From an uncultured Roseburia sp. (GTDB lineage: Bacteria; Bacillota; Clostridia; Lachnospirales; Lachnospiraceae), in assembly GCA_910584215.1 (NCBI GenBank), contig CAJTYI010000002.1, forward strand, positions 1 through 64,000: 64,000 nucleotides of DNA. The letters are read 5' to 3'. The notes beneath the pieces were generated by a model that saw nothing but the letters and a program-made list of their open reading frames with translations, had not been told where the DNA came from and did not search any database. Positions 58,065 through 64,000 of this stretch are shown piece after piece. How positions within the stretch are numbered: the first letter of the stretch is position 1; every line of letters begins with the position of its first letter. Position numbers and translations under genes: made by a program.

Positions 58065-60266
58065 TTAAGCCCCCATTTTCGCCGTATCGTCAAGCCTTTG
58101 CCGCGCGACCAGTTCCGCGAAAAAACCGCCTTTTTCGATCAGCTCGTCAAATTTGCCGTCCTCGATGATCCTGCCCTTGTCGAGAACGATAATTCTGTCG
58201 CACTGCTTGATCGTTGAAAGCCTGTGGGCAATCACGATACGCGTGCATTTCAGCCCGTCGAGCGATTCCGAAACGGTTTTCTGCGTAAGATTGTCGAGCG
58301 CGGAGGTCGCCTCGTCGAACATCAGAATCTTCGGTTTGGGAGCGATCGCGCGAGCGATCATGAGCCGCTGCCGCTGTCCTCCCGAAACGCCGCCGCTGCC
58401 CTCGGAAATGATCGTGTGCATTCCCATCGGCATACGGCGGATATCCTCCGCGATACCCGAAAGTTCGGCCGCTTTCCACGCGTCTTCCATCGTAAGCCAC
58501 GGCGCGGAGATCGTGATATTTGAAAAAATATCCCCCGAAAACAGCTTGCCGTTTTGCATTACAACACCGATGTTGCGCCTTAGGGATTTCAAGTCCACCG
58601 AGGAAATATCCTTTCCGTCGAAATATACGGCGCCTTTCTGCGGCGTTTCAAATCCGAGCATCAGCCGCATCAGCGTGGACTTTCCACAGCCCGTCGCACC
58701 CACTATCGCCACATACTGCCCGGGGCGTATTTTCAGCGAGAGGTCGTTCACTACGAGCGGCATATTCTTGTTGTAGCGGAACGAAACGTTGTTCAGCTCG
58801 ATCCCGCCCGAAAGCCGCGTGATCATCTGCTTGCCCTCGGAAATCTCAGGAACGGTCTCCAAGATCGGCTTTACCATATCCATGATCGGCTTTATCTGCG
58901 CCACCGTAAGCGCTATCCCCGCCAGCGACAGAAATGCTCCCGAAACCATTCCGTATGCGGCGTTGAACGCGTAGTAATCCGCGACGGAAACGCCCGACGA
59001 CACCGCGAAATAGTACATCACCAGTGTTCCCGCCAGCGAGATCGCCGTGGAAATCACTCCGTTTAGTTTGATGAACGCAGGCGGGTCGTAGCTGAGGCGC
59101 GCCTGCTCTGCGTACAGATTTCCCCAACGGGCAAACGCTCTCTTTTCCGCGCCCGAGAGCTTAATCTTTTGCACCCCCGAAACAAGCGCGTAGGACATTC
59201 CGCTTTCCTTTGAAGATAATTCCATCTGCCGCTTGCTGATATTCATCTGCACGAAAGCCGTGATCACCGAAAACGCCACTGTTGCCAAAGTAATCATAAG
59301 CGACGGGACGACCAGCGCAGGCGCGTACACGAAAATCTGCGAAATGTAAACAAGTGAAAAAATCGACGTCAAACCCGTGGACAGCACCGTGGACACGAGC
59401 ATATTACAAAGTGAATTTATGTACTGCGCCCTCGCGGACAGCTCGCCCGAGCCGTAATTCTTAAAGAACTCGGCGGGCAGCGACAGCACTCTTGACATAG
59501 TGGCCGCCTGAACGGTAACACTCATTTTCGTGTTGATCCGCGCCGTGATAAGCTGCTTTACGGCACTTATCAGCATGGAACTTATCGTAACACAGACCAT
59601 AAAGACAGTTACCGCGAATAGTAACCGCATGTTTCCGCTCTCGATAACGGTTGAAAAAAGCAGCTTGTTCAGCTTCGGCGAGAGCATACCGATAAGCGTA
59701 ACGCCGAGCGTTGCAAGCCCCGTCAGAACAAAATCCGACGGTGACAACGTCGCGAGGATGTACTTCATCAGATCAGGGATACCAAGCTTTTTCAGCGGCA
59801 GTGGTTTATAAAAAGCAACCGCCTCTTCTTCAAAAAGCTCCTGATTTTTTCGATTTATTTTAACGCGCTTTCCCGTTTCCATGTCGGTAAAGCTATACCC
59901 CGAAAGCCCCGTGGGTATCAGCGCGACAACGCCGCCATCGCTTTTGCGAACGCCCAGCATCGCGCCGACCGCATCTTTGTACCACCCTTTTTTGAGCATT
60001 ACCGTGCGGCGCATTATGCCGTGTGGACGGAGCAGATATTCAAGCTGCTCGTTACTGTCCTTAATGTTGTCAGGAATTTCCAACGTTTTGACGTGATAAA
60101 ATTTTAGTATCTCATCAAACGCGTTTTTCGCAATCTGCCGTTTGTCGTTCAGCGCGGCAGAAACGCGGCTTCCCATGACTGCCCCCGCGATATTGACAAA
60201 GGAGTCTGCGAAAACGTCGTTGTCATTTTGTTTGCGCTGCTTTATCTGTTCATCAAACCAACCCAT
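58065..60266 (-). CDS. NHLP-type peptide exporter, ABC permease/ATPase
   Basis: 733 residues. An N-terminal region (about 1-150) without peptidase motifs is followed by six membrane segments (about 160-440) and an ABC ATPase: Walker A GATGCGKST, signature GGVSGGQRQRLMIARA, Walker B ILMFDEATSALD. This matches the partner subunit in NHLP/Nif11 bacteriocin systems, which pairs with the C39-containing subunit encoded just upstream. The two probably form the exporter of the modified peptide. Confidence 0.9.
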   Translation of the reverse strand: MGWFDEQIKQRKQNDNDVFADSFVNIAGAVMGSRVSAALNDKRQIAKNAFDEILKFYHVKTLEIPDNIKDSNEQLEYLLRPHGIMRRTVMLKKGWYKDAVGAMLGVRKSDGGVVALIPTGLSGYSFTDMETGKRVKINRKNQELFEEEAVAFYKPLPLKKLGIPDLMKYILATLSPSDFVLTGLATLGVTLIGMLSPKLNKLLFSTVIESGNMRLLFAVTVFMVCVTISSMLISAVKQLITARINTKMSVTVQAATMSRVLSLPAEFFKNYGSGELSARAQYINSLCNMLVSTVLSTGLTSIFSLVYISQIFVYAPALVVPSLMITLATVAFSVITAFVQMNISKRQMELSSKESGMSYALVSGVQKIKLSGAEKRAFARWGNLYAEQARLSYDPPAFIKLNGVISTAISLAGTLVMYYFAVSSGVSVADYYAFNAAYGMVSGAFLSLAGIALTVAQIKPIMDMVKPILETVPEISEGKQMITRLSGGIELNNVSFRYNKNMPLVVNDLSLKIRPGQYVAIVGATGCGKSTLMRLMLGFETPQKGAVYFDGKDISSVDLKSLRRNIGVVMQNGKLFSGDIFSNITISAPWLTMEDAWKAAELSGIAEDIRRMPMGMHTIISEGSGGVSGGQRQRLMIARAIAPKPKILMFDEATSALDNLTQKTVSESLDGLKCTRIVIAHRLSTIKQCDRIIVLDKGRIIEDGKFDELIEKGGFFAELVARQRLDDTAKMGA

Positions 60267-60280
60267 TTCCCGCGCCCCCT

Positions 60281-62482
60281 TTATTCATTCGTAACAAGCG
60301 ATGTATACACACCGTTTTTCGCAAATAATTCCTCGTGCGTTCCTCGCTCGACAACAACGCCGTTGTCAAGCACGATGATCTCATCGCAGTCGCGAATTGT
60401 TGATAATCTGTGTGCCACGACGATGCAGGTAATTCCCCTGTCCTTAATGGATTTCACGACCTCATATTCCGTTTTCGCGTCCAGCGCGGAAGTTGCTTCG
60501 TCGAGTATGATGATCGTAGGGTCTTGCGCGAGAACGCGGGCAATCTCCATGCGCTGCCGCTGACCGCCCGAAAAGTCCTTGCCTCCCTCGGTTATCTTGT
60601 AGTTGTAGCCGCCGTCGCGCTGCATAATGTCCTCATGCAGCTGCGCGTCGCGCGCCGCCAATATCATCTCGAAATCCTCTATTGAGCTGTCCCACATTTT
60701 GATATTGTTCGCTATCGTGTCCTCAAACAAAATAATATCCTGGTCTACCACCGCGAGCGAACCGGTAAAAACGCTTCTGTCAATGCTGTTTATCGGTCTT
60801 CCGTCAAACAGGATTTCACCGCTCCACGGTTTGTACAGTCCCGAGATCAGCTTCGAGAGCGTAGATTTTCCGCAGCCGGACGTACCGACAAACGCAACGC
60901 GGCTGCCCGTTTTCAGCGTTAGGTTGAAATCACGGATAAGCGGTTCGGCAAGGCGCGAGTATCCGAACGAGACGTTTTTTAGCTCGACATTCCCCGATAA
61001 TTTGTCATACTCTGCGTCCTCATCTCCCCCGTCGTTATCGTAATTTACATCGGTCGGATATTCCATAACGTCCTCGACGCGCTCCATCTGCGTGCGCATT
61101 TCCTGCAATGTCTGCCCTGCGGAAATAAGCGTCTGCGCAGGCCCGGCGAACGAGCCGAGGAAGCCCTGAAACGCCATTATCATGCCGACGGTGAACTCAC
61201 CGTTTATCGTGAAATAAACGCCGAGTATCAGCACCGCGGTATTGGCGAACGCCGACACGAAAGACGGTATCATTCCAAGGTACTGATTGAGCTTTTGGAA
61301 TTTCACCTGCTGTGTGTTTACGCTCGCCTGATAGCCCGCCCATTTCTCGAAAAATCCGTTTTCCGCACCGCTTGCCTTGATCGTTTCTATCATCTCGATT
61401 CCCGCAACGGTAGCTCCCGCAAGCTTGCCCGCATCGCGCATTTGCACGCGCGTAATATTGATACGCTTTTTGGAAATAATCCGCGAAACGAAAAGGTTTA
61501 TCACGATGGAAGCAACACCGACAAGCGTAAGCGGCAGACTGTAGCGGATCATCACGACAAGATAAAAAATCATCATGATCGTGTTTAGGGCAAGGGGCGC
61601 TAAAGTCTGCACCAGGGACTGCGCGATCGACGCGTTCATCAACTGCCGCTGCTGAATATCTCCCGCCATACGCTGCGAGAAAAACTCCATCGGCATACGC
61701 AGTACCTTCCACATATATTCCGTACTGCCGACAACGGAGAGCTTGCCGTTTATTTTCAGTGAGTACACGGTCTGCACCCACCCCACGACAAGCCAAACCA
61801 CATTCAGTGCTCCGAACGCAAAAATAAAGGGCATGAACCATTCCGGGTTTTCGCCCGTAAGCAGCCTGTCCAGAAAAATTCTTGAAAATGCGGGCTCGAT
61901 CATTCCCATAAGCGAGCTGATAATCGTTGTCAGCACCACGAAAGCGACAGCCGTTCCCGCACCCTTCAAGCGTTTTTTCGCGAACGATACGACGCTTTTG
62001 GGCTTGCCGCCCGGCTCGAAATTTTCTGACGGCGCGAACATCAGGCAAATTCCCGTAAACGACTTGTCGAACGTTTCCATAGACACACAATAGCTGCCCT
62101 TTGCGGGATCATTAAGGTATGCTTTGTTCCCCTTAAAGCCGTTAAGTACCAGAAAATGGTTGAAATTCCAGTGGATGATGCACGGGAACGTGCCGTTTTT
62201 CTTCAAATCCTCGGGCTCGTAGCGGTAGCCCTTTGCTCTCAGCCCGTAGTTTCGCGCCGCCTTGAGGACGTTTTTCGCGTTTGAGCCGTCGCGCGAAACG
62301 CCGCAGTCCGCGCGCACCTGCTCGAGCGGAATCCACTTTTCGTAATACGCAAGTATCATCGTAAGCGAAGCCGCGCCACATTCTAGCGCTTCCATCTGCA
62401 TTACAACGGGGACTTTTGCCACCCGGCCTGTGGACGCCGCGCCGTTTTTTATCGGCTGCTTGATAGGTTTTGTTGTACTCAT
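60281..62482 (-). CDS. NHLP-type peptide exporter with C39 peptidase, permease and ATPase
   Basis: 733 residues. An N-terminal C39 peptidase (about 20-150) has the catalytic Cys35 in MEALECGAASL, the His in NHFLVLNGF and the Asp in LNDPAKGS. Six membrane segments follow (about 170-450), then an ABC ATPase: GTSGCGKST, GGKDFSGGQRQRMEIARV, IIILDEATSALD. It should cut the leader after the double glycine and export the core. It starts 11 bases after the HlyD-like gene. Confidence 0.93.
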   Translation of the reverse strand: MSTTKPIKQPIKNGAASTGRVAKVPVVMQMEALECGAASLTMILAYYEKWIPLEQVRADCGVSRDGSNAKNVLKAARNYGLRAKGYRYEPEDLKKNGTFPCIIHWNFNHFLVLNGFKGNKAYLNDPAKGSYCVSMETFDKSFTGICLMFAPSENFEPGGKPKSVVSFAKKRLKGAGTAVAFVVLTTIISSLMGMIEPAFSRIFLDRLLTGENPEWFMPFIFAFGALNVVWLVVGWVQTVYSLKINGKLSVVGSTEYMWKVLRMPMEFFSQRMAGDIQQRQLMNASIAQSLVQTLAPLALNTIMMIFYLVVMIRYSLPLTLVGVASIVINLFVSRIISKKRINITRVQMRDAGKLAGATVAGIEMIETIKASGAENGFFEKWAGYQASVNTQQVKFQKLNQYLGMIPSFVSAFANTAVLILGVYFTINGEFTVGMIMAFQGFLGSFAGPAQTLISAGQTLQEMRTQMERVEDVMEYPTDVNYDNDGGDEDAEYDKLSGNVELKNVSFGYSRLAEPLIRDFNLTLKTGSRVAFVGTSGCGKSTLSKLISGLYKPWSGEILFDGRPINSIDRSVFTGSLAVVDQDIILFEDTIANNIKMWDSSIEDFEMILAARDAQLHEDIMQRDGGYNYKITEGGKDFSGGQRQRMEIARVLAQDPTIIILDEATSALDAKTEYEVVKSIKDRGITCIVVAHRLSTIRDCDEIIVLDNGVVVERGTHEELFAKNGVYTSLVTNE

Positions 62483-62493
62483 ACGGCGCTACC

Positions 62494-62967
62494 TCAATTC
62501 AAAATAAATGACATCGGAGAAACGCTTTCCGTCACAATCTCCGCCTTATATGTACCGTCCGAAAGGGTGGCGCCCGCCGTTACCTGATACAGCCAATCGC
62601 CCTCCGAAAATCCACCGAGATACAGAAGATAGTCATCCATATCCGCGCTTACGGAAATCGGCTGAGCGGAGACCTCCGACACGCTCAGTGCGTTCCCGTC
62701 AACGTTCACAGTCATTCCCGATTTTATTTTCGCAGCTTCCTCCTCGCCCACATAGCAGGTGAAAACGCCGTTTTCACAGATTCCCGCCGTTGCTATTTTG
62801 GTATCCAAATGCCCGAAGATCCCCCATACGCACACACCGATCAGCAGCGTGATGACCGCCGCCAATATCATCCAAACACCCGGGTTAGATACGCGGATAT
62901 AATCGTTCAATTGCTCGGGCGAGGAAACTCTCTCCATGCTCGCCTTGCGGAAAAGTTGTTTCTCCAT
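62494..62967 (-). CDS. HlyD-like secretion adaptor of the NHLP system, short form
   Basis: 157 residues. One membrane segment (about 32-52) follows a cytosolic N-terminus (FRKASMERVSSPEQLNDYIRV, typical of the NHLP adaptor family), then a small biotinyl-lipoyl-type beta domain. It lacks the long coiled coil of full adaptors, which is expected in a single-membrane cell. GGGGGAACGGT precedes the ATG. It lies between the STAS and exporter genes. Confidence 0.83.
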   Translation of the reverse strand: MEKQLFRKASMERVSSPEQLNDYIRVSNPGVWMILAAVITLLIGVCVWGIFGHLDTKIATAGICENGVFTCYVGEEEAAKIKSGMTVNVDGNALSVSEVSAQPISVSADMDDYLLYLGGFSEGDWLYQVTAGATLSDGTYKAEIVTESVSPMSFILN

Positions 62968-62979
62968 ACCGTTCCCCCG

Positions 62980-63276
62980 TTATTCGACTGTGAGAATATC
63001 CACAAATCCCGTTACCTCGAATACCTCCATAATAACGTCGTTGACATTTCGTATCACCATTTTGCCCTGCTTGCTCATGACCTTCTGCGCAGCCAGCAGA
63101 ACGCGCAGCCCCGCCGAGGAGATATATTGGAGCTTTGCAAAATCCAGTATCAGCTCGGTATTGTCAGCGATGCTCTGCTTTAATTCCGCCTCTAGCTGTG
63201 GTGCGGTCGTGGTGTCAAGCCTGCCCTCTAAAGCGACATTCAGCGTCGTTCCATCTAAAGTCTTAATGATGTTCAT
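62980..63276 (-). CDS. STAS-domain anti-anti-sigma factor (RsbV-like)
   Basis: 98 residues with the SpoIIAA/RsbV fold. The site YISSAGLRVLL holds Ser53/Ser54, one of which is the residue phosphorylated by the RsbW-like kinase and cleared by the SpoIIE phosphatase encoded at the far end. GGAGG precedes the start. It is the first gene of the operon. Confidence 0.92.
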   Translation of the reverse strand: MNIIKTLDGTTLNVALEGRLDTTTAPQLEAELKQSIADNTELILDFAKLQYISSAGLRVLLAAQKVMSKQGKMVIRNVNDVIMEVFEVTGFVDILTVE

Positions 63277-63422
63277 ATTTGCATTACCTCCAAAACACTA
63301 TATTGGTTTAAGCTTATCATATTGCGTTCAAATCCTTGCCTGTATTTTACGCCAAAAATCTGCATTTTACGAAATGATCGGTAACAGTTTTGCCGGCCGG
63401 CTTCACGGTTTCCAAAACAGAT

Positions 63423-63451
63423 TTGACTTCCACACTGATAAATGTTAGTAT
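63423..63451 (+). promoter_or_regulatory. Promoter of the LytTR regulator gene
   Basis: TTGACT (63423-63428) and TAGTAT (63446-63451) are 17 bases apart, 23 bases before the start codon. The region is shared with the divergent STAS gene. Confidence 0.6.
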
Positions 63452-63473
63452 TAAACATTATGGGAGGATATCT

Positions 63474-64000
63474 ATGTGTCTTGACATCGCCGTATGCGAC
63501 GACAATGAAGCCGAGCTTGCAAAAATTACGGAACAAATACACATGGCTTGCTCTAAGATGAATATCGCGGCGCAGATCCGATCGTTTCGATCGGGCGAGG
63601 AGCTTCTCGCCTCGGACGCTGTGCGTGAGTGCGGAATTATTTTTATGGACATATATCTGGGCAGCATAAACGGAATAGACGCGGTGCGCAGCATTGCACC
63701 CGACATTTCCCAAAATGTCGTTTTCATAACCGTCAGCACTGACCATGCCATTGAAGCGTTCAATCTCAATGCCGCGCACTATTTGGTAAAGCCGACAAGT
63801 GTTGAATCCGTCTCCGAGGCAATCAGGCGGTGTATCCCCAAAGCATCCGATAAGAACGGACCTGTGCTTGAAATAAAAACGGGTAAGGTAACGGTTCCCA
63901 TACCAATAAAAACTATACTGTATATAGAAGTTATAGATAAGTACTGTGTAATCCATACGGATAAAAACACGTTTGAAACACGATCATCGCTCGCCCTGCT
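63474..64000 (+). CDS. LytTR-family response regulator, cut by the window end
   Basis: 175 codons are visible. The receiver domain (about 1-120) has the acidic pair VCDDN, phospho-acceptor IFMDIYLG and the lysine in YLVKPTS. The start of a LytTR DNA-binding domain follows (VTVPIPIKTILYIEVIDKYCVIHT). The ATG at 63474 has GGGAGG upstream. LytTR regulators often control peptide production; being divergent from the peptide operon, this one is a good candidate regulator. The partner kinase would lie outside the window. Confidence 0.85.
   Translation, partial: MCLDIAVCDDNEAELAKITEQIHMACSKMNIAAQIRSFRSGEELLASDAVRECGIIFMDIYLGSINGIDAVRSIAPDISQNVVFITVSTDHAIEAFNLNAAHYLVKPTSVESVSEAIRRCIPKASDKNGPVLEIKTGKVTVPIPIKTILYIEVIDKYCVIHTDKNTFETRSSLAL

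Noticed and set aside
61197..62090. 297-residue minus-strand frame inside the C39 exporter gene
   Set aside because: It is an alternative frame in a GC-rich gene; the exporter frame holds all family motifs.
63273..63956. 227-residue minus-strand frame at the right end
   Set aside because: It runs opposite the LytTR regulator, which has a ribosome site, a promoter and receiver motifs.

Overview
The window looks like the chromosome of a motile, probably endospore-lineage Clostridia, most likely Lachnospiraceae. The reasons are the gene content (BofA and a DUF2508 protein, MecA, a type III pantothenate kinase, an NHLP-type peptide exporter, many small clostridial families), purine-rich Shine-Dalgarno sites on nearly every gene, and moderate to low GC. 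Nearly all genes are on the minus strand. No rRNA, tRNA, IS element or CRISPR array was seen.

Layout. 1-9.8 kb is a sugar-use region: a secreted GH53 endo-galactanase, an XRE regulator with a damaged 3' end, a PfkB sugar kinase, a GPH sugar transporter, a zinc polyol dehydrogenase and a ROK repressor. 10-18.9 kb is housekeeping: lysS, greA, dusB with a small overlapping gene, coaX, birA, argF and an SPFH membrane protein. 19-26.6 kb holds a SleB-like cell-wall hydrolase, pgi, a second murG-like gene on the plus strand, a HIT protein, an orphan histidine kinase and a flavin-reductase/SCP2 fusion. 26.7-37.2 kb is a Tad/Flp pilus locus: two prepilin peptidases, TadZ, TadA, TadB, TadC, a 56-residue Flp pilin, TadE/TadG-like proteins and an FHA protein, with a rhomboid protease at its end. 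37-41.6 kb has bofA, DUF2508, fliS, flagellin, a DUF1858 protein and mecA. 41.8-44.1 kb has a Ser/Thr kinase fused to a ParA-like domain and a second ParA-like protein. 44.3-49.4 kb has two large surface proteins: a secreted protein with a GT80-sialyltransferase-like domain plus fibronectin-type repeats, and a GH18 hydrolase.

49.5-63.3 kb is the most unusual part: thirteen tightly packed minus-strand genes that look like one RiPP (modified peptide) operon. In transcription order they are a STAS anti-anti-sigma factor, an HlyD-like adaptor, a C39-peptidase ABC exporter, a second NHLP-type ABC exporter, two Cys-rich precursor peptides with Nif11/double-glycine leaders, a radical SAM/SPASM enzyme, a third leader-like peptide, an ECF sigma factor, a MATE transporter fused to an anti-sigma-type ATPase domain, a GH3-family acyl-amide synthetase, a SpoIIE-type phosphatase and an RsbW-like kinase. 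A LytTR response regulator, cut by the window end, is divergent from it. The set joins peptide maturation and export to a complete partner-switching module. To my knowledge that combination is not a described system; its function is inference.

Other signals: a 28-bp inverted repeat (27/28) over the start of a Tad pseudopilin gene that could be an invertible switch, two adjacent genes with apparent AUU starts, tandem 50-bp repeats made from the end of tadA, and a cluster of TTGCGCAA palindromes around the galactanase promoter.
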